DNA from: Xylogone sp. PMI_703
Taxonomy: Eukaryota > Ascomycota > Leotiomycetes
Direction: 5' to 3'
NCBI GenBank assembly: GCA_021399445.1
Contig: JAJTUQ010000004.1
Span: forward strand, 2,108,001-2,172,000
DNA length: 64,000 nucleotides
In this document: positions 1-12,735 of the stretch, piece by piece
How the letters are laid out: every line of letters begins with the position of its first letter
How positions within the stretch are numbered: the stretch's first letter is position 1
Notes under the pieces: model-generated
The model's database searches: none
What the model was told of the DNA's origin: nothing
What the model saw: only the letters and a program-made list of their open reading frames with translations
Position numbers and translations under genes: made by a program

Positions 1-195
1 ACTCTCATATATCCCATGAGAAGCAGAAAGAATATGATACGCGTCTGGTCGTGGCATGAATGAAACACGATGTCATCTGTGAGGAGGCTCGCTTGCAGGT
101 TGTATTATTAAGGAGGAATTTTACCCGAGCCGAGCTGTCAGAGGAAAGACCAATTCTTTGACTTGTGGATCAATATAAGATTAGCCCTTCTTATT

Positions 196-285
196 GGTCG
201 GGTGGTGTAGTTGGTTATCACATCTCGTTAACATTGTTTAACATCAATACCGAGAAGGTCCTGGGATCGAGCCCCAGCCTGATCA
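196..285 (+). tRNA. tRNA-Val (anticodon AAC) with 16-nt intron
   Basis: A full cloverleaf can be folded. The acceptor stem 196-202 pairs with 278-284 (two G-U pairs), with discriminator A285. The D arm has a 3-bp stem and a GG-containing loop (205-221). The anticodon stem 223-227 TCTCG pairs with 251-255 CGAGA. The T stem 261-265 pairs with 273-277 around the loop ATCGAGC. The anticodon loop is 23 nt instead of 7, which fits anticodon AAC at 230-232, nucleotide 37 = A, and a 16-nt intron just after it (234-249), the usual eukaryotic tRNA intron position. The mature length would be 74 nt. Oligo-T runs follow immediately. The identity as valine rests only on the AAC anticodon. Confidence 0.9.
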
Positions 286-286
286 A

Positions 287-303
287 TTTTTTGGGTTTTT
301 TTT
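287..303 (+). terminator. RNA polymerase III T-run terminator of the tRNA
   Basis: Two T runs (T6 at 287-292 and T8 at 296-303) begin one base after the tRNA discriminator, as expected for Pol III termination. Confidence 0.8.
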
Positions 304-644
304 CTTATGTTTTATGTCAAGGCTCAACTTTTTTGTTTTTCGGGCCTTGTGAGACGGCACATGCTATCGAGTGAGAAAGCGGTATTGGGTGCAGTGTTCC
401 TGGAGCTTGCAGTTATGTTCGTGAACACCATTCATAATAGACTAGGAAAACCAATAAATGAGGGCTAATAATATGAATTATTCACTGGATTATTTTTTCT
501 ATTTCATGAGTCTATCCTCACTTCCAGTCTTTAAACAATGGAACTAATCGAAGGATTTCAGGGGCCAATTCACGAAAGAGTAGCACATAAAAAGCTCATC
601 TTCATCTTCGTTATTGGACTGCACATATTCACCCAATTGCACAT
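304..644. other. gap between tRNA and GFA gene
   Basis: AT-rich. No gene or repeat recognised. Confidence 0.5.
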
Positions 645-1257
645 CTACAACTTTTTCTTCGAAAGCAATTTAGCACCCACCCCAGTTGGAGTAAATACCT
701 CAACCTGCTCGACTCCCTCTGCCGGGCGCAACCAGCCGACGCGAGTTTCGATATATCGCTCAGTCTGAGGCTTCAGCTTCGTTTCATGCAGCTGAAAGTC
801 ATCCACCGTGCCAATACGCATAAAAGCTCGGTCCGGGTAGCCCGTGCTAATACGGTACATGAGCGTACCACAAGTATTGCAGAAGTAGTTGGTCATCGTG
901 CTGCCTGTGGCAATGGTGGTCGATTGGGAATAGGTCTTGAGGTTGTCCTGGCCGCGCAGGTGTTTAATGTGCGTGAGAGCTACGGCGAAGTTGGAGGCGA
1001 ACATGGATGCTGTGACTTTGCGGCAGTCGGTGCAGTGGCAGATAAACCTGAACAATAGACCTGGCCCTTCAGTTGGCTGGGAGGATGGTGTTAGTTGCCA
1101 TAGATATAGAGGGATGCGCAAGTCCAAAACTCACAAATGCCAGTTGCACGGCTCCGCAGAAGCATGTAGCCGTTGCTTCGTCCTCTGTGGACCAGCCATC
1201 ACGAGCACAGCCGGCTAGAGGGAAATTGCCATTGGTCTTTGTGGTTGTAGTTGCCAT
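645..1257 (-). CDS. GFA/CENP-V-type zinc-binding protein
   Basis: A 184-aa protein from two exons (1257-1135 and 1076-645) with a 58-bp intron (GTGAGT...CCCAG). The GFA fold (Pfam GFA, related to glutathione-dependent formaldehyde-activating enzyme) is shown by the zinc ligands: CFCGAVQ in exon 1, CHCTDCRK just after the junction, and CNTCGTLMY further on. The core GFA spacing C-x-C...C-x-C-x2-C...C-x2-C is complete. Only a few family members have a proven reaction with S-hydroxymethyl-glutathione, so substrate and pathway stay open. The ATG at 1257 is the first in frame. The adjacent AAA gene is read from the same strand, with 720 bp between. No signal peptide, so probably cytosolic. Confidence 0.85.
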
Positions 1258-1977
1258 GATGAATTTTCTTAGTTATTATTGAGTATAGCTTGATATTATG
1301 TATATTCGAGAAAGATAAGTGTTGAATGAATAAAACCTGGTGAAAGGAGATGCGCCATGTCTACTCAAGAAGAGCCTGCTCTTTATATATTCATGAATTG
1401 AGCACTTTATTGCAATGCTCGAGTCAGCCCATTCCACTTCGTTCTATTTCTCGTGAAAAGTAACAAAATAGGACTACGACGAAGTTGCTGTATCCAAAGA
1501 ATTGTTCCTCCGCGAGATCATTGATATCGCAAGTCCGCTACAATGATTGGCTGAAGCTCGCGAAAATTGACTGAATAGGGAACGCTTCGGAAGGTACAAT
1601 GACATCATACCAACGACCCTCTCCAAAATAAAAAAGGCACTGCATGAAGAAGTATCATGAGAGAGCTCTTAATTATTAATGCTTGGAATATTCTTTGGCA
1701 TGAATCATCTGGAAACCTTCTAGCAATCATGGTTAGGTCAGCCAAAAGAGAATATGCGGCAGGCATATCATGAGTCACGCCGGAGATCAGCTAATAAAGA
1801 CTATGGGCAAAAGTAAATAAAGATGGTTCATTTCCTACGGAATATGTAAGATTCTATGAAAAGTCGTGATCATAACGGTAATATGGGGCTAATAAGAGGG
1901 TATAGGGAAAGTGAGGGAATAATGCTAAAAGCCGAAGTAGTTAACCCAGATGCAAGCCAGAACGCCTGAAGATACAT
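1258..1977. other. intergenic, no gene seen
   Basis: 720 bp, AT-rich, holding the promoter of the GFA gene and the 3' end of the AAA gene. No conserved frame found. Confidence 0.5.
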
Positions 1978-4130
1978 TTACATGTCTGGTCTCCGTCCCT
2001 CAATGGCCAATACCGTCTCAATCGCCTCCCTCGTGAGTGGCTGCTTCTTACGAAGAGCCAGCAAGAAGGCAGTCTTGATGACGTTCTTGATCTGCCGTCC
2101 ATTCAGCTTCCTCTGGGCTAGCTGACTCAGATCTTCGTCCGTGAGAACGTTCTTCTGGCTGTTGTTGTTCAAGAAGTTGGCCCAGATCTGCTTGCGCGAC
2201 TCCTGGGTAAGATCAGGGTAGGCCATGGAAACGTGGATACGTGACTGGAAGGCCGCGTCCATGTCGGAGACACGGTTGGTTGTCAAGAAGAGAATACCCT
2301 CGTAATATTCGAGCATGCGGAGGAAGATGGAAACCAGCTGGTTCCTCTCCAGGTCATGTGTGGTTCGTGCCTCTAGGAAAACGTCGCATTCGTCCAAGAG
2401 CAAGATTGCATTCCACTTCGCAACCATCTCGAGGATGCCCTGGAGCGCTCTCTCGACTTGTGTAGGGCTCGTGCCCAGGTCGCCAGCGGACATCATGTAA
2501 AGTGGAATATGCATAGCTTCAGCGACGGATTCAGCCGTGAGGGTTTTGCCTACTCCAGGAGGACCAGAGAGAAGCATGATGATGCCCTTGCCCTTGCCCT
2601 CAATCACATCATCAAACTTGTTCTTGTTCTCGACCTGGGATTCGACGAAAGACATGATCAAGTCCTTGGTATCGGAGGGAAGGACCAGAGTGCTGAATGC
2701 ATTGTCGTTCCATACGATCTCACCAATAAGATCGATGAAGAAATAAACTGTTCTACGTTAGTGTCTATGCCATTGGCTGATCATATTACAAGCATGGAGA
2801 TTAACATACGCCACTTTTTAAGCTTGAGTGAATAGCCCTTAACGGTGGCTTTGCAAATCAAGTGCGCCCGAGGAGTCAGTCGGATCTTGGGCTGTTCCTC
2901 TTCCTGATGAATGAAGCCCTTTTGGAGAACGTTAAGAGCTTTTGAAGAAGGCTCTCCATTTTGCACTTCCTCAAAACGGAAATCTTTGTTCTCGAGAGGA
3001 TCAAGGCCTTCCGTTCGTCCCGTATTGAAACGGTCAAAGGAGTCCGTGTCAATGATGACTCGTCCGGTAACCTATCAAAAACGGTCAGTTATTTTTCCTT
3101 TTTGTTCATCTCTTACAGCTATGAGGGGGAAACGTACAGTTAGTGGCACCAAACTGCCTTGGGCGTTCCAAGAAAGAGCAACTCCGTTGTAGGACTTGTA
3201 GTGATATCCAGCCAGTTCCTCAAATTTCTCGCCTCGAGCAATCAATAGCTTTCTGATTGTTTCTTGTTCTGGATGGAATACAAGTGGGCAAATGTTCAGG
3301 TCCTTGATTGGTCGAGTGCCCATAAACGAAAAGATATTGATGTATTCGGTGCCTCGGCCAAACGTGGTTCCATTCCATGAGACAGACTCAACACCGACGG
3401 AAAACGCCTTCCCACACTGGGTTGTCTCGTAGTTGCCGTATCTGAAGGTATATGCACGTGGCGAGCCGGATTGCTGTGAGTAGAGCGTGGCACCTGGTTG
3501 GAAGATAGCCCAGAGATGCTTGAAGGTGATGACGCCGTGCACAACATAGTCCTCGAGAGCCTTGATGGTATCCTTGAGTTCTTCTTTCAGGAGTCCGTGA
3601 AGAAGATCCAGGTGTCCTCTTGTAACCTCGTCCTTCTCTTCGTCCCTTGCCTTGATGAAGTCTAGCCATCGGTGGACAAAAGGTTCGAAGGGGTCATTGA
3701 ATTCGAGTCGGTCCAACGAGCAGGTAATACCAGGGTATCCCTTAAATACGCGGCCTAGGACTTCCTTCAGTGCTGGACTCTGCACCACAATGGAGTCGAT
3801 GTCGAATTTCCGTCTTCCGTTGTAGCACTTGGTCTTGCGGGCAATCAGAGCATACTTGGCCGTCTCCTCAGTCTCGGCAGCCTCCTCGACATCGTCTGGG
3901 TACTTGTCCAGCCATTGTGCGCGGCCCTGGCTATCTTCTGGACCTTGATACAGCGACTTGATGTCGGTGATGGAGCCCACAGTGGCATCTTTCAGTCGAG
4001 GGTCCACTTCTTCTGGGGTGGTGACTTCTGTGCTCTCGGACTTGGGTGTGGCTGTGCCGCTCTCCGTGGAACTCTTGTCACTCGCAGTCTCGACTATCTT
4101 CAAGTCGGACTGAGCTGTAGCTGCTGACAT
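1978..4130 (-). CDS. DUF7025 / AAA+ ATPase
   Basis: A 674-aa protein from three exons (4130-3138, 3071-2810, 2747-1978). Introns are 66 and 62 bp, and the second uses acceptor AACAG. The N-terminal ~75 residues are Ser/Thr/Glu-rich and disordered. The middle (about 90-360) matches the fungal DUF7025 domain that precedes AAA modules. The C-terminal third is an AAA core with Walker A GPPGVGKT, Walker B LLLDECD, a sensor-1 region LTTNR and a lid helix ending ...EGRRPDM. This family is common in Pezizomycotina, usually as 600-750-aa proteins of unknown function, presumed protein- or complex-remodelling ATPases. No transmembrane segment or BCS1 N-domain is present, so it is not a BCS1 orthologue. 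All catalytic motifs look intact. Confidence 0.9.
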
Positions 4131-6182
4131 CTTAAAGGATGTGGGATATGGCTTTAGTAGAAAAATAAAGAAGAAAGAAGAAAATATGTCAGAAGCTGAA
4201 GTGATGGTGGAAAGATGGCAGGGGTTGCAAACTCAGAAGAGAACACTGGAGTGAATTATTGTTTGTTCTCTTCACTATTGATTGCAATGTAGTGAAGATA
4301 GAGAGTGAATATTAAAACGTGATCACTCCAATATATAGATTCTCAGTGGCAATGAAGTGAGGCAGTCATGAAGTCACTTTTGCCCTTTGACGCCTTGACA
4401 CCTTAGACGCCCTGACACAGGTCCTGGGGTGGTCTTGCTGCGGCCTGGAACACTGCCTATTGCTGACCGCTAAGCGACCCCATTTCCAGGCACTGCGATC
4501 CACTAACGGTCGACAGCGGCGACGCTTTTGACTCACGCCGCCAGATCTCCAGCGGCTCCCCAGAGTTGCAAGGCTGACACAACGGCTCGTTCCTTAGCAG
4601 GCAAAGTAGACGAGGCAGATCGCAGTGCTAGAGACATGGTATTAACTTCATTAATGCGCGTCGTTCCCCAAACGAGCTTTGATGGGGACCCTGCGCCGGC
4701 TCTCCTGCGCTGGGGCCTGGGGGCTCTAGAACCGGTGGCAACAACCCGCGAGAGGCCCTACAAAGCTAGAAAAAGCTTATCAATATGCGGAGTTTTGCTT
4801 ACGAGCTTTACGAGGAACAAGCAGCGTGCAATGATTGGAGGATTGCGATCATGATGCCTAGACTATGCGGGGCAGGCGCTGTACAGCGCAGTTACTTGGA
4901 GTTACTTGGAGTCGCAGCTCTACCCTAAGCTACCTACGTGTCTCGGCCTCTATTAGACTCCCGACGCGTCCTATCTTCTTACACGAAATGCGGTTATCTA
5001 CAAATTGGACCCCGAGCTACGTAGGCTCATTTCGGAATTTATTGTCACTGCCTCTAATGGATTGGGTCGACTCAAAGGCCCGTTGCTCTCTCGTGCTGAC
5101 ATCAGATAGAAGTCGCCAAAGTGCTCAGCCCTGATGATACGGCAGTACCCGGTATTATGCGACTTTCACAAACGAATCTGGAAAGTAGTAGCTACTTACC
5201 ACTTACTTCCTTTGCCTAGGCAGAACATTATTCACGCGAGCTAGCTAGGTACGAACTTTATTTCTGCGCTATTAACACCAAGTGACTCATGTTTCAGTTA
5301 TCAATTAACGCCTGCAGGCAGACGCATCCTAAGAACTCTTCGACTACAGATCATGCAGGTATCTGCGACATTAACTAAGAGTAGGATAGACAGAAGGGCT
5401 AAAGATACAGTAGATTACTGATTTGTTTATCTATTAGCCAGAAAAAGGAACGGGCAGCTCAAGTCGGACTATAAAATAGCTTGGTGGCGGTTTTGAGAAC
5501 GCTCGTCAATGATAGAACAGGAGCAAGTACTGTCCCGTTACTTGGCAAGAACATGCAGTATTTGAAATAACTGCAGTGATGTATATGGCTTGTCCTAGTT
5601 TTCATAAATTGAAACGACAGCCTTCATAGTTGTTCTTTTCAGATATGGTATCATTTACTGTATCTAAGTACTGGTAGTGATATAATTCATGCTAGTTTCT
5701 TGTGTATATCAAAGAAGTAACAAATCAGCTCCGAAGAACAGTGTGCGCGAGTCGTCAAAAGGTTGGTGCGACTGTTTCTATGACCAGCTCCTGCAGAATC
5801 TACAAGTCTCGAACTAAAAGGCGATGAAAGTCGCAGAGCATTAACTTTTAATCACAAGTCATTAGATTTATGGCGCTTTCAAAACTGAGCTAGCTACATT
5901 ATTTCCATTTTGTAAAGCACATCTTTTCTAGGATATCCTAGTTTCAAAGCGACAAGATTATCGAATGTGCTGGACTCAAAAAAGCACATCAGCTCAGACT
6001 AGCTCAATAGACAAAATATAAACATCCTCTTCGGTCAAAATTGTATTAGTGGTATCAGACAAGTCAAATCGCTGGTTTTCCAATCTATAACGCCTCCAAA
6101 AATGCTCCCATGGCAGAGTCCTTCGCTCCCATATACAAAAGAAAAATAGTACAAGATATCTACATTCCCAGCAGATGATGCC
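4131..6182. other. 2-kb stretch without a supported gene
   Basis: Holds the AAA promoter (first ~300 bp). The rest has only short frames with no family resemblance. A 10-bp unit (GTTACTTGGA) occurs twice in tandem at 4891-4910. Base composition shifts from GC-rich (4390-4760) to AT-rich (5200-6100). It may contain an old decayed insertion, but I can identify none. Confidence 0.4.
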
Positions 6183-7211
6183 TCAAGCATACACGTTCTT
6201 CCCAAAGATATCCTCATCGCTCAACTTCCCCGTCTGACCTCTCCGACCATTGCTCGTCCGCATTCTCCCCCGGCTCGCATCTACAATGGGGCTGATCCAC
6301 GAATCGTCGACGGTGCCACCGATCAACTTGTCTCCCCTCTTCAGGAAGGTCGTGGCGCCCATCAACACGGGCTGGAAGTTGATGTAGACGCCTTCCCAGC
6401 TTCCGGCGGGTGCCTCGAAGACCTCGTGCATGATGCCGATGTGGCCCAGCTCCTTGACGTGCTCGTCCCACCACTTCCAGGCCTCCTTGTGGACCGGCGA
6501 GTGGGCGAAGTTGTGGACGTCTTGGACGGAGCGGAAATACATGATGGTGCACAGGTCGATGCCACCGTTTTCGGAGTCGTGAGTCCAGGGGGACATGCCG
6601 AGAACTAGAGAAAAAGGGGAGTTAGTATTTAGAAAAATGAATAGGTGAAGTGGAGAGTAGCTTACATCCGTTATCCTGGTGGTCGGCCGACTCCAGATCA
6701 CTGTACATGGCCATGACGAATTTGTTGAACTCCAACACGCGTGGGGCAAAGACACCCATGGGATGGTTGATCTTGGAACCCAGCAGCAAGACAGCGACCT
6801 TCTCCTTTCCGGGGCCGTTCAATTCCCCATCCCTATCGGGCAGCATGGCGGCGACTTTCTTGCTGGCATTCTTCAGGTATGGATTGGGTTTGACGCCGAA
6901 GTTGACGAGGAGCGTATCGATTAGGCGGATGCCGAGGATGATGATGGTGGGCGCGATGGCATATCGGACGGGGAGGATGAGGACGAGGAGGGATTGGAAG
7001 AAGGCGCCGATGAGGAGGGTTGTTTGGAGGGAGAAGGTTAATTTGAATATCTGTGGGCATGCTTGTCAGAGCTGGGTATCATTTGGAAGAATGAAGATGT
7101 GGGTTTATTACTCACTCTAGTGATGGTTTTGGAGCGATTTGTGGGTTTGTTGAAGATGCGCGGCCGCTCCTGAGAGGAGGGGAGCAAGGGAATAATTGGA
7201 GGGGCAGACAT
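6183..7211 (-). CDS. DUF4188 family protein (putative monooxygenase-like)
   Basis: A 300-aa protein from three exons (7211-7116, 7050-6666, 6604-6183) with introns of 65 and 61 bp, all GT-AG and in frame. Exon 2 starts with a hydrophobic stretch (about residues 33-80), probably one or two membrane helices. The remainder matches DUF4188 (Pfam PF13826), a dimeric alpha/beta-barrel-like domain. Recognisable features are the segment with HPMGVFAP, the YFRSVQDVHNFAHSP stretch and the conserved GIMHEVFEAPAGSWE region. The family is fungal and bacterial, and the assigned activity (monooxygenase-related) is inferred from fold only. ATG at 7211 is the first in-frame ATG. Confidence 0.8.
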
Positions 7212-8469
7212 TGAAACAAACAATCAATCAATGAACAAACAGTGAATAAATTCAGAACCAAAACAGAATAACTTTCTTTTTATCTCTTCTTCTTTTAGTG
7301 CCTGTAAGCTTATGGAGATGAGATGATATAATGTACAAAAAGCGGGAGGTGAGATGCGGGATGTGGTGAACGTTTATATCGACCACGACAGCAGTGGATC
7401 AGCGTACAGTAAGACCCAAGAGCTTGCCAACAGCCACTTGAAGTGAATGCGCCGCAGTGGTGCACGAAGCAGCACAGCTAAGGCCGTAGCGGACGAGACA
7501 AAGGGGACAAAGGGCTCCAAGGATCTCCAACTCTATTTCCGATTCCAAACACCCCAAGCGCAACGTGTTGGATGCAGGATTGCATTGGCGGGGTTTGGAT
7601 TCGCCCGTGCTGCTGTGCCTGGTGTTGTTGGTTGTTCCTGATGTCGCTTTGGGGCAAGAGGGCTGGCAGGGTTGGATCCTTCGCACTCGGCCGTAACGCG
7701 CGGGCAAACAGTGAGACCGCCAAGAAGTCGGCGCAATAACCTACGGATGTACAATGATTGAAGTCCATCGGGACAACAGCCATCCGCAAAGCTGCGTAAC
7801 GGTTGAGGCGTATGTTGTCCTCCACGCAAGAGATAATAATTACTGTGATATCATAACTGCTACTATTATGTGTGTTTGGATCTGGAGGCGCTGCTCTTGG
7901 TCTGTTGCGATCTCTCCCAGGTACCGGTGCCCACGTACCGTGCCGTTCCTGAAATTGTGCAGGATCTAAAAATAATCTTAGGCTATTCAACAGCCAATCA
8001 CAGCATCTTCATATGCTACTTATAAGCCATGTCCCTTCGGCGTCAAACGGTGCCATCAAAGGAATCGCTTGCTGGGGCATACTGGTACCCGCATCGATTC
8101 GAGCCATTGCACGGCTGTACTTCGAGATACGATATTGCCAATTGCACACATCATTCGATTGAGAATTACCGGTCATTGTACTCTATACAATAAAGTTCTC
8201 AGATGCGTGCCTCTTCCGGCAATACGCTCAATGCTGTGAAATCACTGGCCAGAATTCCGGCAGCAAAAGCAGCATGTTCTGATTATAAACGCTGGTTAAA
8301 GACACCCCCTGAGATTTACTATTATCACCCCACTGTAATCATCACGTGAGGTTCTCCGCTTAGTGCGTCTCGGAACTTTCCCGCATCAGAGACGAGACAA
8401 GAAATCTGGGGCAGAAAAAAAAGAGGCTCGCTTGCGTCAAGTTCAAATCTATCAATCAATTCAACCAAC
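7212..8469. other. divergent intergenic region
   Basis: 1.26 kb between two divergent genes. Several open frames on the minus strand (7399-7990) have no family features and no credible start. Treated as promoter and spacer DNA. Confidence 0.5.
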
Positions 8470-9116
8470 ATGCGCTCCCTCACAGAGCCCGAGACGCAGA
8501 CTCTCCTCAAGAAGCTGGCCGATTACATGTCTCTTGACAGTCTCAAGGGCCCTTTGTCAAATGTGGACGAATCCGAGAGATATGTATTCCGGCTGCATCG
8601 CGACAGTAGGTGTCTTCCTTGTTCCTGTGCAACTCTCAGAGTATTCTCTGCTCTGACAATTGGACTAACAACTGGCGCTTCACCCACGCAGGAATCTACT
8701 ACATGAAGCTCTCCCTTGCCAACTTAGCTACATCCGTTGCGCGCAGCAACCTCCTCTCAGTCGGCATCTGCGTGGGCAAGCTCACCAAGGCCGGCAAGGT
8801 ACGCCTGTTCATCACCGCCCTGCCTCTCCTGTCCGAGGGCGCGCGGTACAAGCTCTGGGTCAAGTCGAATGCTGAGATGCCAGTCCTCTACGGCGGCCAT
8901 GTGGTCAAGGCACATGTCGGGAGAGTCAATGAAGATACGGCTGAGCACCAGGGCGTGGTTATCTACAACATGAACGACATCCCTCTAGGCTTTGGGGTCA
9001 CGGCTAGGAGTGCGGCAGAATCACGTCGGCTGGATCCCACTGCCATTGTGTGCTTCCGACAAGCGGACTGTGGGGAATACTTGCGAGATGAGGACAATCT
9101 TTTTGCGTCGGGTTGA
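8470..9116 (+). CDS. nip7: 60S ribosome biogenesis protein NIP7
   Basis: A 186-aa protein from two exons (8470-8605, 8692-9116) with an 86-bp intron. It matches NIP7, the nucleolar factor for 27S pre-rRNA processing and 60S subunit assembly. The N-terminal pre-PUA domain begins MRSLTEPETQTLLKKL and includes ...VYFRLHRDRIYY-like residues across the junction. The C-terminal PUA domain holds the conserved PVLYGGHVVKAHVGR and GFGVTARSAAE stretches and ends near YLRDEDNLF. Length is close to the usual 180 aa. This is a single-copy essential housekeeping gene and a useful anchor for synteny. The start at 8470 is the family's conserved start. Confidence 0.95.
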
Positions 9117-10189
9117 GCATGGTGGAGGGGGAGGGACGTAGCACTACCTGCGGGTTTATCTGCTGATGCTGATGCTTGGAAGAAGTTCTGTGGGATATGT
9201 GAAGGTCCAACGACCAGTGGGATTGGCTTGAAACTCGGTGGATATACAGTCAGTGGATATTTATGTGCTGGAAATGCAGGACCATGCTTCTCCAGCGTCT
9301 ACGCAGACAATGGGTTATTACGGAATCAGGGATCATACGGGACTGGATTAAGGCTAGGGATCTTTTACCCAGCGATCTGGAAGTGTCAAGGAGCGTATAT
9401 CTGCATGCTTGAGCAAGATGGACAGGAATGCTATAAAAGCTGCTAGATGTGGAGTTCTCGCTCACTCAGAACATGGGGTTCATTTCGCAGATGAGGCTGG
9501 CGTATCACAAATGTGGGATTATGTAGTTCCATGGGCATCATAGAAGGCTAGGAGTTAGTAATGATCAGATTCAAAAGTCGGCTCTATTACAGATTTTACA
9601 ATAAACAGTGCTGGCTCAATTAATGTATGACTTTGTAGAGCTGTTATAATCCAAAATAAACCCACAACCCGCAGACCGAATGAATTGCGTGGTGATGTTA
9701 CAGCGCAATTCCATAATACCACAAGGAGATGTAGCACAATGTCAAGGTTCGGTCCGCAAAGAAGGTGTAACTGTGAAGCCAGAACACAACGTAGTTACAC
9801 TTCACTGTCATTAATTGGCCAATGTACGGTATAATTCTGCACTGTGTACATATCACCGTCATTAATACATCCCGTGCATCTTGTGCTTGGTTGTGTTCTG
9901 GACCAGGGATCGGAGGTAAATGCGGATAATAATGACTGGAACGCACAACCGGGTCGAGCGGCAACAAAAGCTTAAACGGCACCAACGATGACACCGCCAC
10001 AAGGGTCCTCTTACGGTAATATAACATTGCATTATCTTTCTCTGTAATTTTAATATACAGGAAAAACACCATCATACAGCTGTGTTCATTGCTCATCGCT
10101 ACTCATCATGCGCGTTGCTCTTCTGTCTTCCAGCTGATAATTAATTCAATTCTCAATACTATATACAGTATATCTCTCTTCTCTCACTG
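9117..10189. other. intergenic, promoter of MFS gene
   Basis: 1.07 kb without a supported gene. Short frames only. Confidence 0.5.
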
Positions 10190-12402
10190 ATGTCCGAGAC
10201 CGAAGTGGGCTCCATGAACGACCCCGACGTCGAGAAGCTGGACCGCGGCTTCTCCAGAAGCGATGCCGAGGACGATGAGCTTAATGGCACGCGTTCGGGA
10301 CCAGCATCACCAAACCTAGCAGCAAGACAACATTTAAAAAGAGAAACAGAGAAAAAAGAAGATGAAGACGAAGAAGAAGATAGAGACCGAAATAACAATC
10401 TCACTGACTCCGACGACGAAGAGAATCCAGAAGGGCCCACGAGTCTGCAGCCGCACACGACCTCGTCCTCCCTCCACAGCACCGCGTCTTCTGCTCGTCG
10501 CCGCGCAAGTGCCGCTCCCTCCATCCTCACCACCACCATCTCGCACCTGCGCTCTCGCGCTCCCAATGCCAATGCTGAATTCACCCATCCGCTGGCCCAT
10601 GTCCCAACCGGCCGTGATGTCATCGTCAACTTCGACGGCAAAGACGACCCTTACAACCCCACCAACTGGCCCTCCAGGAAGAAGGTCGTCACTACCCTGC
10701 TCTACGGTCTGACTACCTGCTGGGTCACGTTTGCCAGCGCCATCTACAGCACTGGCGTCAGGCAGATCCAGGAGGAGTTCCACGTCAAGGAAGTCACGGC
10801 CATTGCTGGCATCAGTATGGTGGTCTTTGGCTTCGGTTTGGGGCCTCTGGTGTGGGCTCCTTTGAGTGAGGTCTACGGCAGAAAGTCGGCTGTGTTGGGG
10901 GTAGGTTCTATTCATTTTGTTTCTTTTATAACTTTAACTTGAGTTCGAATTGTCAATTTACCCTCTGGTTTTGCACACTTCTTACCCGGCGTGATATCAG
11001 CTCAATGCTTTGGTTGCGCAATTATTCCTCTTCTGCCATGCTAACGTAAACTTCCCCTAGCCCTACTTTCTATCTGCAGTCTTCTCCTTCGCCACTGCCA
11101 CCGCCAAGGATATTCAGACCGTCCTCATCACCCGTTTCTTTACGGGCTTCTTTGGTGCTGCACCCATGACCATTACCGGCGGTGTCCTGGCAGACATCTT
11201 CCCTCCCCAGCGTCGCGGCCTTGCTGTGGTAGGCTATGCCATTGCTGTCGTTGGTGGCCCTACCCTCGGTCCTGTGGTGGGAGGCGCAATTACTCAGAGC
11301 TATCTAGGCTGGAGATGGACTGAGTATATTACGGGTATCGTCATGATGGCCCAGTTAGTACTGGATGTTGTACTACTAGATGAGAGCTATCCGCCAATCC
11401 TGCTGGTTTATAAGGCTAGGCGATTGAGAATCGAGAGTGGAAACTGGGCACTACATGCGAAGGTTAGTTCTTCCACCGTATCTTATACTCGAAAGTAAAG
11501 ATATCTAACACCCTCGGTCTTACAGCATGAAGAATGGGATGTATCAATCAAAGAACTGGCTCAGAAGTACCTCATTCGACCGTTCCAGATGTTGTGTACC
11601 CCTATTTGCTTTCTCATCTCTCTTTATGCTGCCTTCGTATATGGTATTTCTCCCGACTTGTCACTATCCTCCTAAATTCTCGTCGTATATACTAACCGTT
11701 GATTTCTAGGAATCCTCTACGCTAACCTAGGCGGCTTTACCATTGTCTTCCAGGAGAATAGAGGCTGGGGTCAGGTAACGGGCAATCTCCCCTTCATTGC
11801 CATGCTTATTGGTATTCTCTGCGCCGCCAGCGTCAATGTCCTTAACAACAAATTCTACTTCAAGAAGTTCACTCAGAATAATAATCGTCCCATCCCTGAA
11901 GCTAGATTGCCCCCCATGATGCTTGGCGGCTTCATATTTACAGGGGGCTTGTTTCTTTATGGATGTAAGATTTCTCCCTTGTGCTGCTGCTCAACTCCTA
12001 CATTCGGTATCAAGTATGCGAAATATGAGATAAAAATACTAACCAATGCTCTCCTATTTAGGGACATCTTCTCCACACATATCCGCATGGCCATCTATTA
12101 TCGGTATCGGCATGATCGGTTTTGGTTTCACTACTATTTTCCAATCCGCGCTCAACTATATCGTCGACACTTTCACCCGTTACAGTGCATCAGCCATCGC
12201 CGCTAATACCTTCCTTCGTTCAGTATTCGCCGGTGCATTCCCTCTGTTCATCACGCCTATGTATAGAAACATAGGCGTCGACATCGGTAGCACCATTTTC
12301 GGCGGCGTTGCTATTGGATTGATCCCGGTGCCTTTTCTGTTCTATATCTGGGGGAAGAGGATAAGAGCTAGGGGTGTTTGGAGTAGACCGAGCGTAGCGT
12401 GA
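10190..12402 (+). CDS. MFS multidrug/polyamine transporter (DHA1, TPO1-like)
   Basis: A 608-aa protein from five exons (10190-10900, 11061-11462, 11526-11643, 11710-11964, 12062-12402). The first intron is long for this window (160 bp). A ~150-residue hydrophilic N-tail, rich in acidic residues and then Ser/Thr/Arg, precedes the fingerprint DDPYNPTNWPSRKK. Typical DHA1 motifs follow: GPLVWAPLSEVYGR, RFFTGFFGAAPMTITGG, ADIFPPQRRG, GPVVGGAI...GWRWTEYI, and at the C-terminus TFTRYSASAIAANTFLRS. About 12 membrane helices are expected. The family exports drugs, polyamines or weak acids by proton antiport at the plasma membrane. The substrate cannot be read from sequence. It converges with the M20 peptidase gene. 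Confidence 0.9.
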
Positions 12403-12735
12403 TGAGAGACCTATGTATATTGGATATACAATAATAGTAAAAGTAATGGAGATAATGGAAATAATGAATAACTTATTTAAAATTAGGCCTGGACTGCAAC
12501 AAATTTTGATGACTCTTATTATTCGTGTTCTAGCATACAAGAAACTCTATGATGTAGATTCGATTTATAAAGGTATAGCCATTGTATCCTTTTTAACTTG
12601 CTTAAATACTTCTGCTTTTCTGGGCTACCGCAGCCATCGGAATTTCAACCTGGTATGTGTATCATTATTTTTCATAACCAAGACCCAAGCAATATCAGGT
12701 CTTAAATAGTGTCTATCCCAGCGGTCTCAGATCCA
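12403..12735. other. convergent 3' intergenic region
   Basis: 333 bp, AT-rich, between the 3' ends of two convergent genes. It should hold both polyadenylation regions. No other feature seen. Confidence 0.5.

Noticed and set aside
165..374. Open frame over the tRNA
   Set aside because: Starts at GTG and overlaps the tRNA, whose fold is complete.
7399..7990. Minus-strand frames of 98-170 codons between the DUF4188 gene and NIP7
   Set aside because: No family features, Arg/Pro/Ser-biased composition typical of non-coding GC-rich DNA, no intron logic.
10159..10915. Antisense frames opposite MFS exon 1
   Set aside because: Shadows of the Ser/Glu-rich N-tail; composition mirrors the sense strand.
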